Assembly: GCF_008704495.1 (NCBI RefSeq)
Contig: NZ_CP023699.1
Coordinates: 1,426,001 to 1,490,000 of the forward strand
DNA length: 64,000 bases
DNA from: Streptomyces kanamyceticus
GTDB lineage: Bacteria > Actinomycetota > Actinomycetes > Streptomycetales > Streptomycetaceae
Direction of reading: 5' to 3'
The translations under genes and the position numbers were made by a program. Below are positions 43,620 through 52,058 of this stretch, in pieces (position 1 is the first letter of the stretch; the number at the start of each line of letters is the position of its first letter). Below the pieces are notes generated by a model. The model was not told the origin of the DNA, made no database searches, and was given only the letters and a program-made list of their open reading frames with translations.

Positions 43620-44246
43620 CTACAAGGCGCCCTGCCGCACCACGATCGCCACCGCGTGGGCCCGCGTGCGGCAGTTCAGCTTGGCCAGGGTGTCGTGCAC
43701 GATGTTCTTCACGGTCCGCTCCGAATAGCACAGCGTGCCCGCGATCTCCCGGGTGCTGCTGCCCTCCGCGAGCAGCCGCAGGACATCGAGCTCTCGGCGG
43801 GCGAGGAGCTCCGCTGCGGCGCGCAGCCTCAGGGCGTCACCGCCGACGCCGGAGAGCAGTCCCGCGAGGGCGGCGGGCGGCAGCGAGCCGCTGCCCGCCG
43901 CGACGGCGTCGACGGCGGCGACCAGGGAGTCGGGGGTCGTCTCGGCCCGCACGAGCAGCCCGGCGAAGCCGTGTTCCAGTGCGGACCGCACGAGTTCGGG
44001 GCGGGGCGCGTCGAGCACGCCGAGCAGCGGAACCGGCCGCTCGGCGACGAGGCGGGCGACCGCGTCGAGCCCCGCCCCGTCCGCCTCGGCCACCAGGAGT
44101 GCGGCCGTGCCGAGGTCGGGCAACGGCCGCAGGCCCGCGCTCTCCCCGACGATCGTGAAGCCCGCCACGGTGAGGCAGTCGGCCAGGCCCCGGCGGAAGA
44201 TGACGTTGGACTCGTCCAGCCACAGCGGAACTTCTGTGCGCTCCAT
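43620..44246 (-). CDS. LuxR/NarL-type transcriptional regulator with degenerate receiver
   Basis: The 208-residue protein has a C-terminal LuxR helix-turn-helix (LLARRELDVLRLLAEGSSTR, EIAGTLCYSERTVKNIVHDT, LAKLNCRTRAHAVAIVV). The N-terminal half is a receiver-like fold starting WLDESNVIFRRGLADCL, but the strand that should end in the phospho-acceptor Asp reads AALLVAEADG, so it is probably not phosphorylated. Its sequence SNVIFRRGL is shared with the next regulator (ENDIFRRGL), so the two are paralogues. It lies 187 bp upstream of the structural-protein operon on the same strand and is its likely regulator. Confidence 0.85.
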   Translation of the reverse strand: MERTEVPLWLDESNVIFRRGLADCLTVAGFTIVGESAGLRPLPDLGTAALLVAEADGAGLDAVARLVAERPVPLLGVLDAPRPELVRSALEHGFAGLLVRAETTPDSLVAAVDAVAAGSGSLPPAALAGLLSGVGGDALRLRAAAELLARRELDVLRLLAEGSSTREIAGTLCYSERTVKNIVHDTLAKLNCRTRAHAVAIVVRQGAL

Positions 44247-44476
44247 CCCGCAAGCAGAGCAGTGCGCGGTGCCCGGGAAAAGCGGCTACAAGGGCGGACC
44301 TCGGGGTGCTCCTGGGCCGGGCGCTGCCCCAAAGGGCTGCCCGACTTCCCCTGGGGCGGCGGGAGTTCGGGAACCGGGGGAATTCCTGGACATCGGGGGA
44401 GGTCCGGGGCGGCGGGAGAGATCCGGGGCACCGAGAGTAGTCCGGGGCAGCGCGGGACTCCCGGGGCACCGGGAGT
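44247..44476. repeat. Intergenic region with 19-bp imperfect tandem repeats
   Basis: Four units starting tccggggc (or ccggggc) at 44403, 44422, 44441 and 44460, spaced 19 bp, end at the stop of the next regulator gene. The rest of the 230-bp gap is GC-rich without an evident gene. Confidence 0.65.
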
Positions 44477-45043
44477 TCAGATGATTCCGCGCCGTATCCC
44501 CTCCGCCACCGCCTGCGCCCGGCTGCGCGCGCCGAGGCGGCGCTGTGCCTGCTGCACCACGCTCTTGACGGTGCGTTCCGAGAATCCGATCCGCTCGGCG
44601 ACCTCCCGCGTCCCGTAGCCGTCGGCGAGGAGGCGGAGCACGTCCTTCATGCGTTCCGGCAGGACGCCGTCGCGCCCCGCGTCCGCGTCCTGTGCCGTCC
44701 CCTGCCGTGTCGGACCCGGCCCCACGAAGAGGCCGCACGCGGTGGCACGGACGGCGGCGAGCACTTGTTCCTCGGTGAGGCCGGTGCGGGAGAGCACCGT
44801 GTCGGCCGGGCCGTCCGGCAGTCGCCCGTCGGTACGGCCGGGCTCGCCGCAGATCAGCTTGGGCGGCCCGGGGCCCGCGAGGCCCGTGGCGGCGAGGGCC
44901 GATGCGAGCACGACATCGACCGGTTCCGGTACGGGTCCGGCCCGCGCCTCGTGCGCGACGAGGAAGGCCTCGTCGGTCTCCAGACAGGCCACGAGGCCCC
45001 GGCGGAAGATGTCGTTCTCGTCCAGGACCGCGACCCGGATCAC
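44477..45043 (-). CDS. LuxR/NarL-type transcriptional regulator with degenerate receiver, paralogue
   Basis: The roughly 188-residue protein starts MIRVAVLDENDIFRRGLVAC if GTG at 45043 is used. GTG at 45067 with GGGGAAGGG upstream is an alternative that adds eight residues. The C-terminal LuxR helix-turn-helix reads VLRLLADGYGTREVAERI, GFSERTVKSVVQQAQRRLGA. In the N-terminal part the phospho-acceptor strand is VDVVLASALAATG, so the Asp is missing. It is the second of two tandem paralogues in front of the structural-protein operon. A much longer upstream frame is the shadow of the Lrp gene. Confidence 0.8.
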   Translation of the reverse strand: MIRVAVLDENDIFRRGLVACLETDEAFLVAHEARAGPVPEPVDVVLASALAATGLAGPGPPKLICGEPGRTDGRLPDGPADTVLSRTGLTEEQVLAAVRATACGLFVGPGPTRQGTAQDADAGRDGVLPERMKDVLRLLADGYGTREVAERIGFSERTVKSVVQQAQRRLGARSRAQAVAEGIRRGII

Positions 45044-45177
45044 CTTGCGGTGTCCGCCCGTTGGCACTTGCCCTTCCCCGGCGTCTCCCTGCGTCGCCAC
45101 CACCCCCCGAGGGCGGCTGAGCCGCCGGCTTCGATTATTCGCGCATCCGCGCGGGCGGCACCAGCCCCGGACAGGCC

Positions 45178-46164
45178 CTAGCGCAGCGGCCGCGGATAGG
45201 TGAGCTGCTTGAAACGCCGCAGGTAGGGCGCCGACTCGACGTGCCGTACCCCCTCCAGCGCCCCTAGTTCCCCGCTCAAATAGGCGTAGAGCTCGGCCGT
45301 ATCGCGGGTCAGGACACTGGCCATGAGGTTGGAGGGCCCGGTGGTCGCGGAGACGTGCGCGATCTCCGGGTGTCCGGCCATCGCGCGGCCCACCCGGTCG
45401 AGCGCGCCGGGATCGACGGTGACCCAGAGCATCGCGGCGGTGCCGAAGCCGAAGCTCTCGGTGTTGTACTCCGTGTCGATGTACACCGCGCCGGTGTCCA
45501 GGAGTTGGGTGAGGCGGCGCTTGACGGCGGACTCGGAACGCCCGGTGACCCGCTGGAGTTCGGGGTAGGTGACGCGGCCGTCGGCCTTGAGGGCGGCGAC
45601 CAGGGGTTCGTCCTCGGGGGCGATGTGGACGGAACCCTGTTGCCCGACTTCCGGGGTGGGGCCGGGGCGGAGTGCGGCCACCTGCTCGGAGGTGAGCATC
45701 CCGTGCTTGCCGATCCAGCCGGTCCTGCCGCCGTAGAAGCGGTGCAACAGCTGGTAGGCGGTGATCTCGATGACCTGCCGGGTGCGCAGGAGCTTGCCGA
45801 ACAGCAGGTCTTCGTACTCGCCCGAGGTGCGGGGCAGCGTCATGCAGACCACTTCGGTGCCCGCGGACGTGAGGTGGATCCAGCGGGTGTCGGGGCGGCG
45901 GGCCAGGGCCGCCGCGATGGCCTCGGCGCCGTCCGGCGCGCAGCGCAGCCGCAGCATCCACTGGTCCCTGCCGAGCCGGTGGGTGTCCCGGACGCCGACG
46001 ATGCGCAGACCGGCCCCGGCGCACATGCGGCGGAAGCGGCGGGCGACGGTCTGGTCGGAGACGCCGAGGACCGCGGCGACCCGGCTGAAGGGGGCCCGGC
46101 CATCGACCTCGAACGCGTGCAGCAGCTGGAGATCGAGCTCGTCGAACGCCTCGGATTCCGTCAC
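45178..46164 (-). CDS. Lrp/AsnC family transcriptional regulator with two HTH segments
   Basis: The 328-residue protein has a first AsnC-type helix-turn-helix (LDLQLLHAFEVDGRAPFSRV, AAVLGVSDQTVARRFRRM) and a second one near residue 190 (LVAALKADGRVTYPELQRVT, GRSESAVKRRLTQLLDTG), with ligand-sensing segments after each. The length is typical of the duplicated actinobacterial Lrp group. GTG at 46164 is chosen. The shadow frame upstream runs through the divergent transporter gene. It lies divergent to a DHA2 exporter gene and probably controls it. Confidence 0.88.
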   Translation of the reverse strand: MTESEAFDELDLQLLHAFEVDGRAPFSRVAAVLGVSDQTVARRFRRMCAGAGLRIVGVRDTHRLGRDQWMLRLRCAPDGAEAIAAALARRPDTRWIHLTSAGTEVVCMTLPRTSGEYEDLLFGKLLRTRQVIEITAYQLLHRFYGGRTGWIGKHGMLTSEQVAALRPGPTPEVGQQGSVHIAPEDEPLVAALKADGRVTYPELQRVTGRSESAVKRRLTQLLDTGAVYIDTEYNTESFGFGTAAMLWVTVDPGALDRVGRAMAGHPEIAHVSATTGPSNLMASVLTRDTAELYAYLSGELGALEGVRHVESAPYLRRFKQLTYPRPLR

Positions 46165-46299
46165 TGAACCATGCCCCCATGTCGAATTACGGCGCCTGGG
46201 CACCTGGCAGCACCGGGATCGTCCGCCACGACCCCATCGTACGAGAGCACGGAGATCCACCGGGATCCATCCGGCGACACGGGGAAGAGGAGAAGGACG

Positions 46300-47811
46300 A
46301 TGCGTACATGGGGGCCGCTGACCGCGGTGTCTCTGGGGACGTTCATGCTGCTGCTGGACGTGACGATCGTGGTCGTGGCGCTGCCCGACATGGCACGGGC
46401 GCTCGGCGCCTCGCTCGGCGATCTGCAGTGGGTCATCGACGGGTACGCGCTCGCGCTCGCCGCGCTGCTCCTGGGCGTCGGCGCGGCGGCCGACGTGCTC
46501 GGCAGACGGCGGCTCAACATCATCGGCACCGGCATCTTCGCCCTCGCCTCGCTCGGCTGCGGACTCGCGTCCGACGCCGGTCTGCTGGTGGCGGCGCGCG
46601 CCGCGCAGGGGCTCGGGGCCGCCGCGATGTTCGCGACGACGCTGCCGCTGCTCGGCGCCGCCTACCAGGGCCGCGACCGCTCGGTCGCGCTCGGCGTGTG
46701 GGGCGCGGTGAGCGGAGCCGCGGCGGCGCTCGGCCCGATCGTGGGCGGGCTGCTCACCGAGGGACCCGGCTGGCGCTGGATCTTCTTCGTGAACCTGCCG
46801 GTGAGCGTGGCGTCGATCTGGCTGACGCTGCGCCTGGTGCCCGAGTCGAAGGGGCCCGCGGGGCGCCGGATCGACTGGGCGGGCACGGCGTCGTTCGCGG
46901 TCTTCGCGGGGGCGGGGACGTACGGCGTGCTGCGCGGCGGCACGCACGGCTGGACGTCGACGGCGACCGTCGCGGCCTTCGCGGCATCGGTGCTCGCACT
47001 GCTCTGCTTCGTCCTGGTCGAACGGCGCGCGGCCCAGCCGCTGCTCGATCTGCGGCTGCTGCGCAAGCCCGCCTTCACCGGGGTGCTCGTCGGCGCGATC
47101 GGCTACAACGCGGCGGCGTACGGCGTGATCCCCTACCTGTCCATCTGGCTGCAGACCGTGCTCGGCATGAGCCCGGTGCGCGGCAGTCTGGTGCTGCTTC
47201 CGCTCGCCGGGATGTCGTTCCTGGTGGCCGCGGTCGGCGGGCGGCTGCTGCACGGGGTCGCGCCGCGCCTGGTCATCGGCGTCGGGCTGCTCCTGATCGG
47301 TACGGGCGCGCTCTGCATGGCCGTGCTCGACGCCGAATCGTCCTGGACGTCACTGGTGGCGGGCCTCACCGTGACGGGCGTGGGCGCGGGCCTGGTCGCA
47401 CCGGCACTCGCCGGGGCCGCCCTCGCCTCGGTGCCGCCCGCGAACGCCGGGATGGCGGGCGGCGCGGTCAACACCTTCCGCCAGCTCGGCTACGCGGTCG
47501 GGGTCGCCCTCTTCGGCACGGTCCTCACCTCCCGGATGCAGGACTCGCTCGGCCGCGAAGCGGCCCACACGGCGGCGGGCGGCGGCGCGTCGGCGCTGCA
47601 CGGCACGGTCTCCTCGGACGCGGTCCGCTCGGCGTTCGCCACGGGTCTGAACGGTGCGTCGCTGGCGGCGGGCGTGGCGGGTCTGGTCGCCGGTGTCCTG
47701 GTGCTCGTGCTGGTGCGCACGCCGAAGGGGGAGCCTGGTCCGGTTCCGGTTCCGGTCGCCGCGGCGGGAACTCCGAAGCGGGCGCCGCGCGTTGAGGAAC
47801 ACGTGCGGTGA
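46300..47811 (+). CDS. DHA2 family MFS drug/metabolite exporter (EmrB/QacA type)
   Basis: The 503-residue transporter has about fourteen transmembrane segments. It has the DHA2 motif LDVTIVVVALPDMARAL in helix 1, the LQWVIDGYALALAALLL region, GVGAAADVLGRRRLNIIGTG (loop 2-3 motif A), GLGAAAMFATTLPLL and the motif C region GVWGAVSGAAAALGPIVGG. These predict proton-driven export of drugs or metabolites. ATG at 46300 follows AGGAGAAGG. A 43-codon in-frame extension lacks this. Its divergent Lrp regulator lies 136 bp away. Confidence 0.92.
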   Translation: MRTWGPLTAVSLGTFMLLLDVTIVVVALPDMARALGASLGDLQWVIDGYALALAALLLGVGAAADVLGRRRLNIIGTGIFALASLGCGLASDAGLLVAARAAQGLGAAAMFATTLPLLGAAYQGRDRSVALGVWGAVSGAAAALGPIVGGLLTEGPGWRWIFFVNLPVSVASIWLTLRLVPESKGPAGRRIDWAGTASFAVFAGAGTYGVLRGGTHGWTSTATVAAFAASVLALLCFVLVERRAAQPLLDLRLLRKPAFTGVLVGAIGYNAAAYGVIPYLSIWLQTVLGMSPVRGSLVLLPLAGMSFLVAAVGGRLLHGVAPRLVIGVGLLLIGTGALCMAVLDAESSWTSLVAGLTVTGVGAGLVAPALAGAALASVPPANAGMAGGAVNTFRQLGYAVGVALFGTVLTSRMQDSLGREAAHTAAGGGASALHGTVSSDAVRSAFATGLNGASLAAGVAGLVAGVLVLVLVRTPKGEPGPVPVPVAAAGTPKRAPRVEEHVR

Positions 47812-47888
47812 TCCCGGGCGGTCGGCTCCGGAGGGCGGCACCGGGGCCGATCGCGTACCGCGGCCACTCGCTTGCCGGGCTGTGACCG

Positions 47889-47936
47889 CCGGGCTCGGCG
47901 TGGTGCGGATCACCGGGCTCTGCGTGGTGCGGATCA
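47889..47936. repeat. 24-bp tandem duplication covering the stop of the secreted-protein gene
   Basis: ccgggctcggcgtggtgcgg atca and ccgggctctgcgtggtgcgg atca lie directly next to each other at 47889-47912 and 47913-47936. The stop codon of the minus-strand gene is in the second unit. Confidence 0.75.
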
Positions 47937-48545
47937 GGTGACGACCTGGTCCCCGTCGGGCACGTCCTCGACCGAGACGAGACCGGGTGACGTCCCGAGC
48001 CCTTCCGACACCGCACGGGCGATCCCGTCCGGGTCCTGGCCGGTCGGGACCGGAACCTGCTCCCCCTCGCCGTAACTCTCGATCGCCTTCACGAAGTAGC
48101 TCGGATGCCAGGCACCGACGGCTCCTCTGACCTCGATCGCGGCCACGGGGCGCTTGCCGACGACCTCCTTGAGCGCGGCCAGGATCCGATCGGATCGCAG
48201 CTCACCCGGCACCTGGAACAGGCTGGCGTGCGCACCGACGAGACCGCCGTCCCGCAGCCGCACGCTCACCGTGAGGCAACTCGTGACGCTCGGATAGGTG
48301 ATCACACCCCCGGGCGCGACCTCCTTGACCTGCCCTTCCGAGATCGTCGCCTTGTCGGGTGCTATCGCACCGCTCCCCGCACGCGGTCCCGCGCCGACGG
48401 CCTCGTGGGCCTGGACCGCGGGGCCGAGGCCGAGTTGCAGAGCCAGCAGCGCCGCCGGCAAGGCCACGGCGCACACGCCGGTGACCCTCCGTCCTCTCGT
48501 CGCGGCGGCTCGACGGGCAGGGCGGAGCGGGTGGTGCGCTGGCAT
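47934..48545 (-). CDS. Secreted hypothetical protein
   Basis: The 203-residue protein starts at ATG 48545 behind AGGAG, with a long basic N-terminus followed by a signal-like hydrophobic stretch (VTGVCAVALPAALLALQLGL) and a likely cleavage after VQAHEA. The mature part (CLTVSVRLRDGGLVGAHASL, RSDRILAALKEVVGKRPVAA, WHPSYFVKAIESYGEGEQV) looks like a small alpha/beta domain that I do not recognise. The longer frame upstream starts far inside the neighbouring promoter. It is divergent from an acyl-CoA synthetase gene, with no functional clue. Confidence 0.7.
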   Translation of the reverse strand: MPAHHPLRPARRAAATRGRRVTGVCAVALPAALLALQLGLGPAVQAHEAVGAGPRAGSGAIAPDKATISEGQVKEVAPGGVITYPSVTSCLTVSVRLRDGGLVGAHASLFQVPGELRSDRILAALKEVVGKRPVAAIEVRGAVGAWHPSYFVKAIESYGEGEQVPVPTGQDPDGIARAVSEGLGTSPGLVSVEDVPDGDQVVT

Positions 48546-48795
48546 GTGTTCTCCTGAACAAGCAACTGGGTCGAGAGGGGCGCGCGCGTCTGCACGCTGC
48601 GTACAGATTCGGTGGAGATTACGGAACCGAAACTTACTCCAGGGTAAGCATTCTGTCCGACCCTTCCCCTTGTGGCCGTATTTCACCGGCTGACCAGTGC
48701 TGATGGTCCGTACCGACGCCGTTTCGACCCTCTCCCGAAGGCCGTCGGGGTGGGGTACCGTCACGGCGCTGTGCGGAGCGCCACAAGGAGCATCA
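48546..48795. promoter_or_regulatory. Divergent region between the secreted-protein and acyl-CoA synthetase genes
   Basis: In these 250 bp I see no gene. The part near 48600-48680 is AT-richer than its surroundings (ggagattacggaaccgaaac, cttactccagggtaagcatt) and probably holds divergent promoters. AAGGAG five bases before 48796 fixes the TTG start. Confidence 0.4.
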
Positions 48796-50619
48796 TTGCG
48801 CGAGTTCACGAATCCTCCGATGGCGTCGGCGCCGCTGGTGGGCGGCCTTGCCGACGCCGTGTTCGACCATGCCTCCGAGGACCCGACGCGCATCGCCCTC
48901 GGCCGCAAGACGGACGGGCGATGGCGCGATGTCACCTCGGGCGAGTTCCGCGACGAGGTGCTGGCCCTGGCCAAGGGACTCATCGCGCAGGGCGTCCGGT
49001 TCGGGGACCGCGTCGCGATCATGTCCCGCACCCGCTACGAGTGGACGCTGTTCGACTTCGCCCTGTGGGCCATCGGCGCCCAGGTCGTGCCGGTCTATCC
49101 GACGTCGTCGGCCGAGCAGGTCTTCTGGATGCTGCACGACGCGCAGGTGTCCGCCGCGATGGTCGAGCACGAGGACCACGCGATGACGATCGGCTCGGTC
49201 ATCGACCGGCTTCCGCAACTGCGCAGGCTCTGGCAGCTGGACGCGGACGCCGTCGGTGAACTGAACGGCGCGGGCCGGGACATCGACGACGACGTGGTGC
49301 ACCGCCACCGGCGCGCGATCACGCCCGACTCGATCGCGACGATCATCTACACCTCGGGCACCACGGGCCGCCCCAAGGGCTGTCTGATCTCCCACGCGAA
49401 CTTCATGTTCGAGGCCGATGTGATGGTCGCGCGCTGGGAGCCGGTCTTCCACTCCAAGCGCGGCGACGAGGCCACGACGCTGCTCTTCCTGCCGCTCGCG
49501 CACGTCTTCGGGCGCATGGTGCAGGTCGCGGCGGTGCGCGGCCGGGTCAAGATGGGGCACCAGCCGAACCTCAACGCGGCGGCGCTGCTGCCCGATCTGG
49601 CCGCGTTCCGGCCCTCGTTCATCCTGGCCGTGCCGTACATCTTCGAGAAGGTGTTCAACGCGGCGCGGCGCAAGGCGGAGGCGGCGGGCAAGGCGGGCGC
49701 GTTCGACAAGGCCGTGGAGTGCGCGGTGCGCTACGCGGAGGCCATGGAGGCCAAGGCGTTCGGCACGGGCGCCGGTCCTTCGGCGTCCCTGCGCATGCAG
49801 CACCAGCTCTTCGACAAGCTCGTCTACTCCAAGGTGCGCGAGGCGATGGGCGGCCGGGTGCGGCACGCGATGTCGGGCGGCTCCGGCATGGACCGCAGGC
49901 TCGGCCTGTTCTTCGCGGGCGCGGGCGTGACGATCTACGAGGGGTACGGCCTGACCGAGTCGACGGCCGCCGCGACCGCCAACCCGCCCGAGCGCACCCG
50001 CTACGGCACGGTCGGCCTCGCCATCCCCGGCACCACGGTGCACATCGCCGACGACGGCGAGGTCTGGCTGCACGGCGGCAACGTCTTCCAGGGCTACCTG
50101 GGCGACCGCAAGGCCACCGCGGCGACCCTGCACGACGGCTGGCTCGCCACCGGTGACCTCGGCTCCCTCGACGAGGACGGCTATCTGACGATCACCGGAC
50201 GCAAGAAGGAGATCCTGGTGACCTCCGGCGGCAAGAGCGTGTCGCCCGCCCAGCTGGAGGAGCGGGTGCGCGATCACCCGCTGGTCGCGCAGTGCATCGT
50301 CGTCGGCAACGACCGCCCCTACATCGCGGCGCTCGTCACGCTGGACGCGGAGGCCGTCGAGCACTGGCTCACCATGCGCCGCAAGCCGCTGCTCTCCCCC
50401 GGCGAGCTGGTGCGCGACCCGGATCTGGAGACCGAGGTGCGGCGGGCCGTGGTCGCCGCCAACACCCTGGTCTCGCAGGCCGAGTCGATCCGTACGTTCC
50501 GGATACTGGCGCACCAGTTCTCCGAGGAGCACGGACTCCTCACCCCGTCCCTGAAGCTGAAGCGGAAGGCGATCGAGCAGGCGTATCTGACGGAGGTCGA
50601 GGCGCTGTACAAGAGCTAG
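48796..50619 (+). CDS. AMP-dependent acyl-CoA synthetase (long-chain fatty acid-CoA ligase type)
   Basis: The 607-residue adenylate-forming enzyme has motif A5/A3 at TIIYTSGTTGRPKGCLISHA, AFRPSFILAVPYIFEKVF, the A5 region YEGYGLTESTAAAT, the ATP motif WLATGDLGSLDEDGYL and the hinge with catalytic lysine region ITGRKKEILVTSGGKSVSP. It activates fatty acids to acyl-CoA through acyl-AMP. The TTG at 48796 (MREFTNPPMASAP) follows a perfect AAGGAG and matches the start commonly seen in streptomycete homologues. ATG ten codons later is possible. It lies upstream of a branched-chain type ABC transporter, in the same direction. Confidence 0.92.
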   Translation: MREFTNPPMASAPLVGGLADAVFDHASEDPTRIALGRKTDGRWRDVTSGEFRDEVLALAKGLIAQGVRFGDRVAIMSRTRYEWTLFDFALWAIGAQVVPVYPTSSAEQVFWMLHDAQVSAAMVEHEDHAMTIGSVIDRLPQLRRLWQLDADAVGELNGAGRDIDDDVVHRHRRAITPDSIATIIYTSGTTGRPKGCLISHANFMFEADVMVARWEPVFHSKRGDEATTLLFLPLAHVFGRMVQVAAVRGRVKMGHQPNLNAAALLPDLAAFRPSFILAVPYIFEKVFNAARRKAEAAGKAGAFDKAVECAVRYAEAMEAKAFGTGAGPSASLRMQHQLFDKLVYSKVREAMGGRVRHAMSGGSGMDRRLGLFFAGAGVTIYEGYGLTESTAAATANPPERTRYGTVGLAIPGTTVHIADDGEVWLHGGNVFQGYLGDRKATAATLHDGWLATGDLGSLDEDGYLTITGRKKEILVTSGGKSVSPAQLEERVRDHPLVAQCIVVGNDRPYIAALVTLDAEAVEHWLTMRRKPLLSPGELVRDPDLETEVRRAVVAANTLVSQAESIRTFRILAHQFSEEHGLLTPSLKLKRKAIEQAYLTEVEALYKS

Positions 50620-50640
50620 GCGCCGCACGGGCCCGGTTTC

Positions 50641-50686
50641 TGACGGTTCATCAATTACCGACGCGCCAGTTATTGACGGTTCATCA
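50641..50686 (+). promoter_or_regulatory. Direct repeats upstream of the branched-chain ABC transporter operon
   Basis: The 13-mer TGACGGTTCATCA occurs at 50641-50653 and 50674-50686, a 33-bp spacing that is close to three helical turns. It lies 49-94 bp before the binding-protein start. Confidence 0.6.
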
Positions 50687-50734
50687 GGTCGCACACAGAA
50701 TCACCCTCACTTCGACGACGGAGGGGGCTCGACC

Positions 50735-52003
50735 GTGTCGCGATCGATCCGCACCATCACCGCCACCGTGGCGGCCCTGCTGCTCGCCACCGCCTGCAAC
50801 TCCGCCTCCAACAGCGGCGGTTCCGACAGCGCGGGCGGCGGCAAGGACGGTGGCTCCGTACGCGGGGTGACCGACGACTCCATCAAGGTCGGCGGCATCG
50901 TCTCCATGACGACCGCCAGCGGCTACAGCAAGAAGGACACCGACCTCGGCGCGAAGGCCCGCTTCGACCGCGCCAACGCGGCGGGCGGCGTACACGGGCG
51001 GAAGATCGACTACCTGGGCGCGGAGGACGACGGCCAGGACCCCGGGAAGAACCTCGCCGCGGCCCGCAAACTCGTCCAGCGCGACAAGGTGTTCGCGATC
51101 TCCCCGATGAGCTCGGTGACCTTCTCCGGCGCGGACTTCCTGCAGAAGCAGCGGGTGCCCACCTTCGGCTGGGGCACCATCCCGCCGTTCTGCGGGCCCA
51201 GTTACCTGTACGGCTTCGGCGGCTGCATGGTCCCGATGCCCGGCGGCACGATCACCCAGAGCTGGCCCGAGGGCCTGAAGAAGGTCATGGGCGGCGCCAA
51301 GGGCAAGAGCGTCGCGATCCTCGCCAACGACAACGACGCGGGCACGTTCGCCATCCGCACCTACAAGCAGAGCTTCGCCGCGGCCGGGTACGAGGTGACG
51401 TACGCCAAGTCGACGGTGCCCGCCACCTCGGTGCCCAGCGACTGGTCGGCGTACACCAAGGAGATCCTGCGCTCGGACGGCGGGAAGGCGCCCGACGCGG
51501 TCGTCTCGGTCATGCAGACGCCGTACAACATCGGCCTGTTCACCGCCGTCAAGCGCACCGGCTTCAAGGGCGTCCTCACCGACCCCACCGACTACGACCC
51601 CGGTCTGCTCGCCAAGAGCGCGACGAAGAAGGCCCTGGACGGCGTGCACGTGCTCCTCGCCTTCCAGCCCTTCGAACAGAACAGCGCGGCCATGCGGCAG
51701 TTCAAGAAGGACATCGCGAAGGCCGCGGGCAAGCAGGTGCCGCTCAACATGCACATGATGACCGGCTACATGTCCGCCGACCTCTTCCTCGCCATCGCCG
51801 ACAAGGCGGGCAAGGACCTCGACGTGGAGTCCTTCCAGCAGGCGGCCGACGGCTTCTCCGACACCGGCACCATGGTCGGCGACCGCCAACTGCCCAAGGG
51901 GCACAAGGAGTCGTTCGGCTGCGGCGCGCTCGTCCAGCTCAAGGGCGGCGCCTACACGGTCTCCTCACCGTTCACGTGCTACGACCCCATCCCCTTCAAG
52001 TGA
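50735..52003 (+). CDS. Branched-chain amino acid-type ABC transporter substrate-binding lipoprotein
   Basis: The 422-residue protein starts at GTG 50735 with a signal peptide and lipobox (TATVAALLLATAC). The mature type I periplasmic-binding domain has IKVGGIVSMTTASGYSKKDT, FDRANAAGGVHGRKIDYLGA, SPMSSVTFSGADFLQKQRVP, GKSVAILANDNDAGTFAIRT and VVSVMQTPYNIGLF. It belongs to the LivJ/HbaE-like family for branched amino acids, amides or aromatic acids; the ligand is not predictable. It is followed by the fused permease/ATPase gene 55 bp on. Confidence 0.9.
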   Translation: MSRSIRTITATVAALLLATACNSASNSGGSDSAGGGKDGGSVRGVTDDSIKVGGIVSMTTASGYSKKDTDLGAKARFDRANAAGGVHGRKIDYLGAEDDGQDPGKNLAAARKLVQRDKVFAISPMSSVTFSGADFLQKQRVPTFGWGTIPPFCGPSYLYGFGGCMVPMPGGTITQSWPEGLKKVMGGAKGKSVAILANDNDAGTFAIRTYKQSFAAAGYEVTYAKSTVPATSVPSDWSAYTKEILRSDGGKAPDAVVSVMQTPYNIGLFTAVKRTGFKGVLTDPTDYDPGLLAKSATKKALDGVHVLLAFQPFEQNSAAMRQFKKDIAKAAGKQVPLNMHMMTGYMSADLFLAIADKAGKDLDVESFQQAADGFSDTGTMVGDRQLPKGHKESFGCGALVQLKGGAYTVSSPFTCYDPIPFK

Positions 52004-52058
52004 GCGTCCCCGTCCGGCTCCGCACGTCCGGCTCCGCACGCAAGGGGGTGCGTCACCC

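Noticed and set aside
45178..47253. 691-codon protein starting upstream of the Lrp regulator
   Set aside because: The N-terminal half is antisense to the DHA2 exporter gene. The Lrp helix-turn-helix begins just after GTG 46164.
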